This document shows positions 51,494-63,186 of a DNA stretch of 64,000 nt, piece after piece (within the stretch, counting starts at the first letter, position 1; each line of letters opens with the position of its first letter). Below the pieces are notes generated by a model. The model did not search any database, was not told the DNA's origin, and saw nothing but the letters and a program-made list of their open reading frames with translations. A program made the position numbers and the translations under genes. Origin of the DNA: Beroe forskalii (taxonomy: Eukaryota; Ctenophora; Nuda; Beroida; Beroidae); contig WFMF01000038.1 of assembly GCA_011033025.1 (NCBI GenBank), forward strand, positions 186,001-250,000, in the 5' to 3' direction.

Positions 51494-52224
51494 TTTGACA
51501 CGTTCTCCCCCGGAGAGTGTAGAGAGTACATCTTTCTATATTGTCAACACTACACGCACATTCCCTCGCTCACTACTGTGTGCTATATATTTTACTGTAG
51601 TTATATCCTGCTTCAGTTTGCGGCTGCTAGAGCTATTCCAATAATATTTTGGTATTTTTGTCATTTTCAAATATTTAGACTCGTGGTTACCTTCCGGTTT
51701 CGTTTCCGGGTTAATACGGTTTTCATCAAAATTTTCGGTTGCAGTTTCGGATAGCCAAAAACTTAACCGGCATTATGGTTTGGCCTAACCGGTCGTTTCT
51801 AATTCTATTTTAGTATTTTTAGCAATAAATTATCCTTATCTTTTGAACCAATAAATCTTTCTCTCCTCCCACATTCCACAAGTCTACATGAAAATAATAA
51901 TTTGGAGTGCATAGTTTAATATATATGTTGGAACCACGTAGTTCCATTAATTAGTTAATTCTCCCCGTCCAACGCTCTGCCCTCCCAGAAAACCGGTTGC
52001 GGTATCTCATTCTACTCAAATATAAAGCAATAACAATATATCCTTTGTTTTCTCCTCCACATACCTCTCCACTACTCACTACTTGGTACTTCGGTTTCTT
52101 TGGTTTCTTGCGTGTTTGTGTGTGTTTGTGTGTGTGAGTACTGGTCGAGTGGTACCGATGATTATTACCACTCGTCACAGTTTGTGTACGGAAATTTAAA
52201 CGCGGTTTTGTGTAATCAAGTTGA

Positions 52225-52445
52225 CAACTTTTAACCCTGATAATGAAGTCATAAGTTCACCACTCTGAACCTTGATAATGACGTCACTACCTCAACTTAT
52301 ATTATATCCCTCCACCACGTTTAGTACCAGAGATCATCCAAGACATCAGCTCTTCTTTCCCGCAGTGGTAATATCTATTTCCTCACAAACTTTAAACCTC
52401 GTCAATTTACCACTCTAAACCCTGATAATGACGTCATCTCAACCG
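52225..52445. repeat. Dispersed phrase ending in a CRE-like TGACGTCA
   Basis: CCACTCTRAACCCTGATAATG followed by ACGTCA occurs at about 52256 and 52410, in weaker form at 52230, and again at about 54515. The perfect palindrome TGACGTCA is the CREB/ATF site, but repetition of the whole phrase points to a dispersed repeat rather than to promoters. Confidence 0.55.
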
Positions 52446-55225
52446 CCTATACATCCCCTTCTTTACCGTTATATGGAGAGTGGTGAGGCCTCGAGATCGC
52501 CATATATCCGCCGCCTAGTGTATTATACACGCGTTTACATAATATAGAGGGTATATAGAGCCTACTGACCCGCAGTTAAAAGTACTCAGGAAGTTGTGGT
52601 GGGACTTTCCTAAACGTCTTGGCTTTCGTCTATTTTCCCCGATAATGCTATACACGTCTTGGTATATTTGGGTACTTAGGCGTACCTACGTTTTGTCTTA
52701 CTTCGTGCTAGGAATTATAAGCTTGACAGTATTCCAGTACTTACTTACTTACTTATGCCTGGAACTCCGTAGTTCCAGGAGATAATTTAACTTTTAAGCT
52801 CTTATCTTTGTTTATTAGTGGATATATCCAATGGCCGACCGCAACATATAAATTTGTACCGCACTAAAGAGGCGTACGTTTAACGAACACTTACTGTACC
52901 ACACTTACAGACACTTAAACGAACACTTACTGTACCACAATTGCTGCGGTAAATGTACGGTTTATATTGTACAGTGCTTCTTTAGAAGATATCGTATGGT
53001 TATAAATAGCTATAAGCAGTTTTGGTTATAGTAGGATGCTTTAAATTGATTGGTCTTTAAAAGCCGATAATCGATTTCCTAAAAGGTAAGATAGGGCTAA
53101 TCAGTTGACTTACTATTGATTACAGGAAAAATTTATAGTTTCTTCTCAGCAACGTTTTCTAATGTTGATTTTTTATATGTTGCGTATGGCCGATAAACCT
53201 GCAATTTGTACCCATTGCAGGTTAACTATTGCATAATTAATGAAGTAAGTTATGTAAATTGTAAAATGTAGGTAGGTACATAGTTCTATACGATCTCAGA
53301 GGATAATGATTAATATGTATAAAATCTTAAATTTGTGTAAAAGTGTGTACAATTCGTGTACAATTCGTGTACCTACAATTGATGTATTATGTATACGATG
53401 TAAATCTACATACTTAACTTTTAAGAAGCTTTTAATCTTTAAACTGACTACGATTCAAAGTATTGAAAGCAGCATTTTTATAGCTGGATCAAACTCTACC
53501 GGCATTCAAATTTTCTCGAGTAGTTATAAGTCCTTATAACGACCACATGGTCACCCTGAACCTGAAATTCTTTGACATACATGGACTTGGGGAAATATTC
53601 ATGCAATATTGTAGATAATTTGATTTTAGTGGACTCTCTGTAATGCTGCTCATTGGGAAAGAACATTTTTTGGTGCTTTTGGGCCATTAATGGTTCAAAA
53701 AGTCCATTTTACGATTTTAGCCCAAAAATCAGTGTTTTTAAGTCATGTTTGTGGGGTCGTTTATTGTTCAAAAAGCCCATTTTAGTTTCCTATTGCATAC
53801 AATTTGCAGAATAAATATTCTCAAAAAATATTGAATAAATTATTATGTACAGAATAAAATATTGAATAAATTATTATGTACAGAATAAGAAATACCTACA
53901 CAAATTTTAATATACAAATTTGAATGTACAAAATATGGAAAATGCGTTTACCGTGTACCTTTCATCTCTCCCGAATTATCCTATTCCCATTCCCATCATG
54001 GACTTAGTGAGGGTAATTATAATTATACATAGAATTTACTATACCGTTCTGCGTCTTTTTGTACAGTGTGCACCGTTTGTGAAGTTTTGTATATTGTTCC
54101 ATTTGTGTTGTTTGCCAAATTATTTGATTGTATATTTGCTCTGAATAAAGCAGAATTGAAGCAACCTAATCCTTTTTCCCCTAAATCAAATTAACTTAAA
54201 ATCAAAGCAACCTAATCTATTTATTTGCACTTAAATTATAGTACAGCTCATAATTCGATCTTTTCACCTCCCCTCTGAGTAGTGTATTAACCTACTGCTG
54301 CTGATATTGAATCGAGTATAATTATACTGCTAGACCAGTAATGTACTAGGTTATTAATTTACTACTTCTTTATTAAATACTCAATGTACAGTAACATATT
54401 AATAATTTTACTCTTCTATGTATGTTTGTGTGTGGAGCTAGTAAAATTTGTTATGTAGTAATGCTGTACATATTCTGTATGCGAAAAGTAGGCGGACTGA
54501 TTTCATCAATCCACCATCTCAAACCCTGATAATGACGTCACAATCCACCGCCTATGCCTCGCTCATGCCGTATACCTTGTCCATGATCCATGATCCTTGT
54601 CGACCAGTAGTTCTTTGTTCCGAGCTGTATACATATTGTGTTTGAGTCGTACATTCATGCCAGTAGATTTACACTGCTTCGCCTAGCCTTCAGTGCCTTA
54701 TGTATATATGCCTCGGCATAATTGTTCAACGTGAAAGATGAAAATTCTGGGATTTTTCGAGTGGGAAGAATGTTTGGGGATATAGTCTGAAAATTAAAAG
54801 TTAAAATTAATTTAGTAGCATAAAGTGGACTGGAGAAGGGGAGGAATGGACGGGAGAGAATTTCAATTCGAAAGAGGGTGCGGAGAGGGTCGGGACGACT
54901 GTATAAGACGTCTTCTATATATAACCCACAATCTACCCTGCAGTTTGAGCCCATGTAACCTGCATGTCCTACCTGCTAACAACTCCATCGCAACCCTGGT
55001 AGACACTATATTAGAAGCTGCTCTGGATACCTCCACTAACCTTCCCTGAAGCCTGCTCACCCCTAACTTCTCAACTGCTCACCCATCTCAAGATATACTT
55101 TCTCTTCGAACCGTGAAGCACTCAACCTCAGAGAGTTCCTTTGAACTGAAAGACAGAGCAGTAGGAATATTCTAAAAACACAACCCTGTAGTGAATCATA
55201 GCAGCCCCACCCTCTTCCTTCAGAT
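52446..55225. other. No gene recognised
   Basis: AT-rich sequence with short chance frames only; repeats such as TATTGAATAAATTATTATGTACAGAATAA (53823-53890, two copies) are present. The 3' part should hold the promoter and leader of the GTPase gene that starts at 55226. Confidence 0.45.
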
Positions 55226-55268
55226 ATGCAGTGTACAAAGTGTGTAGTGGTTGGAGATGGTTTTGTAG
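55226..55268 (+). CDS. Rho-family small GTPase, exon 1
   Basis: The ATG opens MQCTKCVVVGDGFVG, the first strand and most of the P-loop (G1, GDGxVGKT). The family usually reads GDGAVGKT or GDGGVGKS; here the residue at the Rac 13-equivalent position is Phe. Ends in phase 1 before GTGAGT. The Met-Gln start is exactly that of Rac and Cdc42 proteins, which supports this ATG. The gene continues with the three exons below; the C-terminal CaaX part is not seen. Confidence 0.85.
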
Positions 55269-55470
55269 GTGAGTTATTAATAAAGGGGTCTGGGGTAGTT
55301 CAGTAATTCGTGTGAAAATTCTTTCTAAAATAACCACTGAGATAACAGTTTCGTACCACAATATGCTCATAAACATTAGAGGCTACCCCGTGAAAGGAAT
55401 GCTGGACTAATAATTCGTTACTTTTCATTCCAAAATATTTCCTTGTGTTTGAAAACCACCCTTATTTCAG

Positions 55471-55587
55471 GTAAAACCGCCCTGGTTGGAGTGTTTAGTA
55501 ACAAGGAGTACACAGAGACGTATACACCGACCATATTCGATAACAAGATAGTGGGGATACAGTACAAACAGACCTGGATCAACTTAG
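55471..55587 (+). CDS. Rho-family small GTPase, exon 2
   Basis: 117 bases, phase 1 to 1: KTALVGVFSNKEYTETYTPT then IFDNKIVGIQYKQTWINL. It completes the P-loop GKT and contains switch I (TPTIFDN, with the effector-loop Thr). Acceptor TTTCAG, donor TTAG|GTTAGC. Confidence 0.9.
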
Positions 55588-55799
55588 GTTAGCTGGGGTT
55601 TATTTCCAATTTTCCTCATCTAATTTTCAATATCTTTTCAATTTTCATTTTTTTCCAATTTCCTTCAATCATGCCATGGCATCGGTATAACATCAGATGG
55701 CTGTCAAAAATAGGCATCATTATATTCTGTAGTGATCACTATCAAACCATAGTCCAAGTAAGGGGCCATGCGCGTATCTAACATCCTTGACTCCCACAG

Positions 55800-55945
55800 G
55801 AGTATTCGATACAGCAGGGCAGGAGGAGTATGATAAACTGAGACCCATGGCTTACACAGACACAGACGTGTTTATTGTATGCTTCTCAATGGTGGACAGG
55901 GACTCCCTCGAGAACATCCTCAACAAGTGGGCTCCAGAGATTGAT
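55800..55945 (+). CDS. Rho-family small GTPase, exon 3 (3' limit uncertain)
   Basis: [20 protein letters not shown] contains switch II with the catalytic Gln (DTAGQ), then [20 protein letters not shown] and NKWAPE. The next exon starts with ATTGAT, which is also what follows GAG here. The conserved spacing requires only one ATT GAT. No GT donor sits at the expected point; the nearest is after ATAGGGA. The junction is therefore unresolved. Confidence 0.82.
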
Positions 55946-56201
55946 ATAGGGAGTCTATTACGAAATAGACTGAAGTCAAAAAACGTAAATTTGCAATTAA
56001 CTTTTTTGACTCAAATTTAATTCAGAAAGTACCCCCAGATATAATAAAATATTGAGAAACACCCTTCTGATATTCAGAAATAGCCGGATGTTAACGAAGA
56101 TGATTGTGCATTTCAAACAATTCTTCGTTGCCGAAGAATTCACACAAAGTCATTACTCTGCTTTGCCCTTTCAATTGTTGTCTAACGTTTTATCCTGTCA
56201 G

Positions 56202-56312
56202 ATTGATAAGTTCAGTCCCAAGTCTAAGAGGTTATTGGTGGGAACTAAACTGGACTTATGGACCAGCCAAGACCTACGTCAGAATTCATTGACGAAATTG
56301 CCAAGAAAATCG
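56202..56312 (+). CDS. Rho-family small GTPase, exon 4 with one-base deletion
   Basis: It begins IDKFSPKSKRLLVGTKLDLW, giving the guanine-specificity motif TKLD (G4). Continuing in that frame loses the family pattern, whereas one added base after TTATGG gives DQPRPTSEFIDEIAKKIG, the usual helix ahead of the G5 motif. A missing G in a G run (about 56260) is likely a sequence error. Donor ATCG|GTGAGA. The next exon (G5 and C-terminus) was not found; the 5-kb array follows. Confidence 0.8.
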
Positions 56313-56389
56313 GTGAGACAGATTATTGAATTTTGGGGCCGAACGACGAATTTTTACCTTCGACTGTGTGATACTAATACGAGTATGAA

Positions 56390-59300
56390 CTGGTGTCAGT
56401 ATTTATACTGGTGTCAGCATGTATACTGGTGTCAGCATGTATACTGGTGTCAGCATGTATACTGGTGTCAGCATGTATACTGGTGTCATCATGTAAACTG
56501 GCGTCATCATGTATACTGGTGTCAGCATGTAAACTGCTGTCAGCATGTAAACTGGTGTCAGTGTATACTGGTGTCAGTGCTAAACTGGTGTTAGCATATA
56601 AACCAGTGTCAGTGTGTGTAAACGTATGTCAGCATTAAAACTGGTTCAAGCATTTCTAAACAGAAACTGGTGTCAGAGTGTATACTGGTTTTTTGCATGC
56701 AAACTGATGTCAGCATGTATATTGTAAACAGCTGGTGTTAACTAGGGTCAGTGTGTTTACTGGTGTCATGCTAAACTGGTGTCAGGTGTTAATTTGTATA
56801 TAAACTGTGTTTTACTGTCAGCATGTGTAAACTGGTGTCAGAATGTAAACTGGTATAAGCAAATCCGGGGTCAGTGTGTTTACTGGTGTCAGCATGTGTA
56901 AACTGGTGTCAGAATGTAAACTGGTTTACTGGTGTCAGCATGTGTAAACTGGTGTCAGAATGTAAACTGGTATAAGCATGTAATCCGGGGTCAGTGTGTT
57001 TACTGGTGTCAGCATGTGTAAACTGGTGTCAGAATGTAAACTGGTATAAGCATGTAATCCGGGGTCAGTGTGTTTACTGGTGTCAGCATGTAAACTGGTG
57101 TCAGAATGTAAACTGGTATAAGCATGTAAATCGTGTGTTTACTGGTGTCGCAGAGTGTAATCCGGGGTCAGTGTGTTTACTGGTGTCAGCATGTGTAAAC
57201 TGGTGTCAGAATGTAAACTGGTATAAGCATGTAATCCGGGGTCAGTGTGTTTTGGTGTCAGCATGTGTAAACTGGTGTCAGAATGTAAACTGGTATAAGC
57301 ATGTAATCCGGGGTCAGTACTGGTGTCAGCATGTGTAAACTGGTGTCAGAATGTAAACTGGTATAAACATGTAATCCAGTGTCTGGTGTCAGCATGTGTA
57401 AACTGGTGTCAGAATGTAAACTGGTATAAACATGTAATCCGGGGTCAGTGTGTTTACTGGTGTCAGCATGTGTAAACTGGTGTCAGAATGTAAACTGGTA
57501 TAAGCATGTAATCCGGGGTCAGTGTGTTTACTGGTGTCAGCATGTGTAAACTGGTGTCAGAATGTAAACTGGTATAAGCATGTAATCCGGGGTCAGTGTG
57601 TTTACTGGTGTCAGCATGTGTAAACTGGTGTCAGAATGTAAACTGGTATAAGCATGTAATCCGGGGTATAACTGGTGTAATCCAGAATGTAAACTGGTAT
57701 GTATGTAATCCGGGGTCAGTGTGTTTACTGGTGTCAGCATGTGTAAACTGGTGTCAGAATGTAAACTGGTATAAGCATGTAATCCGGGGGTCAACTGGTG
57801 TCAGCATGTGTAAACTGGTGTCAGAATGTAAACTGGTATAAGCATGTAATCAGTGTTTTACTGGTGTCAACATGTGTATGTAATCCGGGGTCAGTGTGTT
57901 TTACTGGTGTCAGCATGTGTAAACTGGTGTCAGAATGTAAACTGGTATAAGCATGTAATCCGGGGTCAGTGTGTTTACTGGTGTCAGCATGTGTAAACTG
58001 GTGTCAGAATGTAAACTGGTATAAGCATGTAATCCGGGGTCAGTGTGTTTACTGGTGTCAGCATGTGTAAACTGGTGTCAGAATGTAAACTGGTATAAGC
58101 ATGTAATCCGGGGTCAGTGTGTTTACTGGTGTCAGCATGTGTAAACTGGTGTCAGAATGTAAACTGGTATAAGCATGTAATCCGGGGTCAGTGTGTTTAC
58201 TGGTGTCAGCATGTGTAAACTGGTGTCAGAATGTAAACTGGTATAAGCATGTAATCCGGGGTCAAGGTGTCAGCATGTGTAAACTGGTGTCAGAATGTAA
58301 TCCGGGGTCAGTGTGTTTACTGGTGTCAGCATGTGTAAACTGGTGTCAGAATGTAAACTGGTATAAGCATGTAATCCGGGGTCAGTGTGTTTACTGGTGT
58401 CAGCATGTGTAAACTGGTGTCAGAATGTAAACTGGTATAAGCATGTAATCCGGGGTCAGTGTGTTTACTGGTGTCAGCATGTGTAAACTGGTGTCAGAAT
58501 GTAAACTGGTATAAGCATATGTAATCCGGGGTCAGTGTGTTTACTGGTGTCAGCATGTGGCAAACTGGTGTCAGAATGTAAACTGGTATAAACTTGTCAT
58601 AATCCGGGGTCCGGTGTGTTTACTGGTGTCAGCATGTGTAAACTGGTGTCAGAATGTAAACTGGTATAAGCATGTAATCCGGGGTCAGTGTGTTTACTGG
58701 TGTCAGCATGTGTAAACTGGTGTCAGAATGTAAACTGGTATAAAAGCATGTAATCCGGGGTCAGTGTGTTTACTGGTGTCAGCATGTGTAAACTGGTGTC
58801 AGAATGTAAACTGGTATAAGCATGTAATCCGGGGTCAGTGTGTTTACTGGTGTCAGCATGTGTAAACTGGTGTCAGAATGTAAACTGGTATAAGCATGTA
58901 ATCCGGGGTCAGTGTGTTTACTGGTGTCAGCATGTGTAAACTGGTGTCAGAATGTAAACTGGTATAAGCATGTAATCCGGGGTCAGTGTGTTTACTGGTG
59001 TCAGCATGTGTAAACTGGTGTCAGAATGTAAACTGGTATAAGCATGTAATCCGGGGTCAGTGTGTTTACTGGTGTCAGCATGTGTAAACTGGTGTCAGAA
59101 TGTAAACTGGTATAAGCATGTAATCCGGGGTCAGTGTGTTTACTGGTGTCAGCATGTGTAAACTGGTGTCAGAATGTAAACTGGTATAAGCATGTAATCC
59201 GGGGTCAGTGTGTTTACTGGTGTCAGCATGTGTAAACTGGTGTCAGAATGTAAACTGGTATAAGCATGTAATCCGGGGTCAGTGTGTTTACTGGTGTCAG

Positions 59301-61355
59301 CATGTGTAAACTGGTGTCAGAATGTAAACTGGTATAAGCATGTAATCCGGGGTCAGTGTGTTTACTGGTGTCAGCATGTAAACTGGTGTCAGAATGTAAA
59401 CTGGTATAAGCATGTAATCCGGGGGTCAGTGTGTTTACTGGTGTCAGCATGTGTTTACTGGTGTCAGCATGTGTAAACTGGTGTCAGAATGTAAACTGGT
59501 ATAAGCATGTAATCCGGGGTCAGTGTGTTTACTGGTGTCAGCATGTGTAAACTGGTGTCAGAATGTAAACTGGTATAAGCATGTAATCCGGGGTCAGTGT
59601 GTTTACTGGTGTCAGCATGTGTAAACTGGTGTCAGAATGTAAACTGGTATAAGCATGTAATCCGGGGTCAGTGTGTTTACTGGTGTCAGCATGTAAACTG
59701 GTGTCAGAATGTAAACTGGTATAAGCATGTAATCCGGGGTCAGTGTGTTTACTGGTGTCAGCATGTGTAAACTGGTGTCAGAATGTAAACTGGTATAAGC
59801 ATGTAATCCGGGGTCAGTGTGTTTACTGGTGTCAGCATGTGTAAACTGGTGTCAGAATGTAAACTGGTATAAGCATGTAATCCGGGGTCAGTGTGTTTAC
59901 TGGTGTCAGCATGTGTAAACTGGTGTCAGAATGTAAACTACAGCATGTAATCCGGGGTCAGTGTGTTTACTGGTGTCAGCATGTAAAACTGGTGTCAGAA
60001 TGTAAACTGGTATAAGCATGTAATCCGGGGTCAGTGTGTTTACTGGTGTCAGCATGTGTAAACTGGTGTCAAATGTGTCAGTATAAGCATGTAATCCGGG
60101 GTCAGTGTGTTTACTGGTGTCAGCATGTAAACCAGGGTAAACTGGTATCAGTGTGGGGTTTGTTTACTGGTGTCAGCATGTGTAAACTGGTGTCAGAATG
60201 TAAACTGGTATAAGCATGTAATCCGGGGTCAGTGTGTTTACTGGTGTCAGCATGTGTAAACTGGTGTCAGAATGTAAACTGGTATAAGCATGTAATCCGG
60301 GGTCAGTGTGTTTACTGGTGTCAGCATGTGTAAACTGGTGTCAGAATGTAAACTGGTATAAAGCATGGGGTCAGTGTGTTTACTGGTGTCAGCATGTGTA
60401 AACTGGTGTCAGAATGTAAACTGGTGTCAGAGTGTAATCCGGGGTCAGTGTGTTTACTGGTGTCAGCATGTGTAAACTGGTGTCAGAATGTAAACTGGTA
60501 TAAGCATGTAATCCGGGGTCAGTGTGTTTACTGGTGTCAGCATGTAAACTGGTGTCAGAATGTAAACTGGTATAAGCATGTAATCCGGGGTCAGTGTTTA
60601 CTGGTGTCAGCATGTGTAAACTGGTGTCAGAATGTAAACTGGTATAAGCATGTAATCCGGGGTCAGTGTGTTTACTGGTGTCAGCATGTGTAAACTGGTG
60701 TCAGAATGTAAACTGGTATAAGCATGTAATCCGGGGTCAGTGTGTTTACTGGTGTCAGCATGTGTAAACTGGTGTCAGAATGTAAACTGGTATAAGCATG
60801 TAATCCGGGGGTCAGTGTGTTACTGGTGTCAGCATGTGTAAACTGGTGTCAGAATGTAAACTGGTATAAGCATGTAATCCGGGGTCAGTGTGTTTACTGG
60901 TGTCAGCATGTAAACTGGTGTCAGAATGTAAACTGGTATAAGCATGTAATCCGGGGTCAGTGTGTTTACTGGTGTCAGCATGTGTAAACTGGTGTCAGAA
61001 TGTAAACTGGTATAAGCATGTAATCCGGGGTCAGTGTGTTTACTGGTGTCAGCATGTGTAAACTGGTGTCAGAATGTAAACTGGTATAAGCATGTAATCC
61101 GGGGTCAGTGTGTTTACTGGTGTCAGCATGTGTAAACTGGTGTCAGAATGTAAACTGGTATAAGCATGTAATCCGGGGTCAGTGTGTTTACTGGTGTCAG
61201 CATGTGTAAACTGGTGTCAGAATGTAAACTGGTATAAGCATGTAATCCGGGGTCAGTGTGTTTACTGGTGTCAGCATGTGTAAACTGGTGTCAGAATGTA
61301 CACTGGTATAAGCATGTAATCCGGGGTCAGTGTGTTTACTGGTGTCAGCATGTGT
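56390..61355. repeat. 74-bp tandem array, about 60 copies, in the GTPase intron
   Basis: The consensus starts TGTTTACTGGTGTCAGCATG, continues TGTAAACTGGTGTCAGAATG, then TAAACTGGTATAAGCATGTA and ATCCGGGGTCAGTG. A simpler 18-19-base unit (TATACTGGTGTCAGCATG) fills the left end (56390-56600), suggesting growth from a short to a compound unit. Most copies are identical; a few are shortened. The Cys/Val/Trp-rich frames are shadows. Confidence 0.95.
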
Positions 61356-61854
61356 TGTACACACCAGCTGTAAACAAGCGATGGACCACTGCGTTGTGCT
61401 CGAAAATGCCAATTCACGAAATAGTCAGTGAAACCAGGAGCTGAGGATCATAGTTCAAGCTTTCGAGTATCAACTATCACAAAACATGGTTCACAGTACA
61501 CATGGAGACTGGAGAGTCAACGAAACATAAATCCTCCTTATGAAACACTGGCAAACTTCCATTCAGATAAGAATTTAGCGCAGGAAAGAATCACTGAATC
61601 GGTAGTCATGGAACCGTCACGAGCTGATCACAGGGTGCTGACTCTGAACTACAATTGGTGTTATTCAGTCAGAGACGGCACCCCGTGAACCACTTCCATG
61701 ACTGAAAGCTTCACACCGAGACTCAAAATTCCTGTACCAAATTAGCACCTCATATCATTCACTGATCATTTTAGCATGAATGAAATAAAATATCAGGAGA
61801 CTCAGTGTGAGGGCTCTACAACTCGCCTCCTCGCCAAGCAGATAGTTCTATATC

Positions 61855-62747
61855 GGGGGGGTTCAGCGGTAAGTGGTATGGACGGCATCACACTTAAGGG
61901 CATGGGGGTGGGTGGGTACTTCGAACTAGCGACCAGATAGCGGCAGACGGTAAATGGTATAAATTTTAGGGTAAAATGCAGTAAATCCACTAAATTTGTT
62001 ACGAAATTTGTGAAAAATTTGTCAAAATGCCCATTTTCAGAAATTTTGGATATTGAAACTGGATTTCTCGGCTGCTCCTAGCGCTCTTAAGTAAATTTAA
62101 TTATGAATCAGGAATTTAACCTTAAATTGGTGTGACGTCATCATGGACTATTACATGCTACAAAAAGATGACGTAACCAGCTGATTTCTAATATCGATGA
62201 TATATGCCAATGATTTGGCACAATTGTTTGAAGAATTCACGTGACATAAATGTTACTATGTAGATAAGACTTCAAAGTTTCAAGTTGATTAGTACCTAAG
62301 AGTAGTTAGTAAAAAAAGTTTTGAGTTCGTAAAAAATGTTGCGGGTCACATCAATACCTACCCATTGCACCCAGTGCAGTCTAGATAGTTCTAGGTATCT
62401 AGATATCTAGGCAGTTGTATGGTAAAATTCTCTTGTGTTTTTAAAATCTGTAGCAATTTTGGGTATTAAATTGATTGTGTCCCTAGAAAGGAATCACTTC
62501 GTAAAGAGTAAGTGACTTTATATATTTGATAAGAGTGAGAAACTAAGGTTATATGAAACAAAGGGTCGCTTTTTGCAATCAATTTGTGGTCCCTGAAACA
62601 ATTTCTGTAGCTTGTAGGGGTGGGTCTAATTTTCAGTTCAGCTTGACCAGTTACAGGCATGCCGCTATCTGGTGGGTGGGTGGGTGGTTGGGATTCTCGA
62701 CCAGATAGGGTGATGCCGTCCTTCCACTTACTGCTGAACCCCCCCCG
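61855..62747. mobile_element. 0.9-kb inverted-repeat DNA element with 8-bp target duplication
   Basis: The left end GGGGGGGTTCAGCGGTAAGT and the complement of the right end (GGGGGGGTTCAGCAGTAAGT) match. They continue into GGACGGCATCAC and a GGTGGGTGGGTG tract plus ACCAGATAGCGGCA. TCTATATC lies outside each end (61847-61854 and 62748-62755), with one extra G at the right. No coding capacity. The 8-bp duplication fits hAT or P-like elements; the ends do not decide which. Confidence 0.78.
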
Positions 62748-62755
62748 TCTATATC

Positions 62756-63125
62756 TATATAAATAACATCATTCAATATTTAGCAACTGCTGATGATGAT
62801 TCAAGGCTTAAATCAACTCCTATTAATCATCCAATTAGCTTATCTATTATTCAAGGCCTTCAAGTTATTGAGTTTTTACTAATCATCATTGGACTATTAG
62901 TGGAGTTCATGGTAGGAATCAAAACATAGTTATAGAGTGGAATTAGTCCATGACAGATGACAAGATATCATGCATACTACGGTTGAACAACAGTTGAACG
63001 GGATGTTTACATAAAATAAACACTGTTTCTCAATGTGCACTTGAAACTGCTCGATCTTCAAGCCATATGATGCAAAATTCAAAACTAAATGAAGGATAGT
63101 AGATCACAACAAGTCGCCGCAGAGG
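62756..63125. other. No feature recognised
   Basis: AT-rich, without coding signal or repeat. Confidence 0.4.
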
Positions 63126-63132
63126 GAGAAAG

Positions 63133-63186
63133 ATGGCGGCGACCTCCTTCACCCACCTTACTGTGATACTATCCGAACAGACCAGG
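63133..63186 (+). CDS. Possible first exon beginning at AAAGATGGCGGCG
   Basis: ATG at 63133 in a strong context gives MAATSFTHLTVILSEQTR up to ACCAG|GTAACC, a plausible donor. AAGATGGCGGC is also the classic YY1 site found at animal transcription starts. No protein family can be recognised from 18 residues, and no second exon was found before 64 kb. Confidence 0.3.

Noticed and set aside
51560-51780. Possible exon with hydrophobic and FRFRFRV residues
   Set aside because: The basic/hydrophobic run comes from a degenerate ACCGAA-type repeat; no splice sites or family resemblance.
56390-61355. Repeated Cys/Trp/Asn-rich frames (CVNWCQNVNWYKHVIRG)
   Set aside because: The unit is 74 bp, not a multiple of three, and frames close repeatedly; a satellite shadow.
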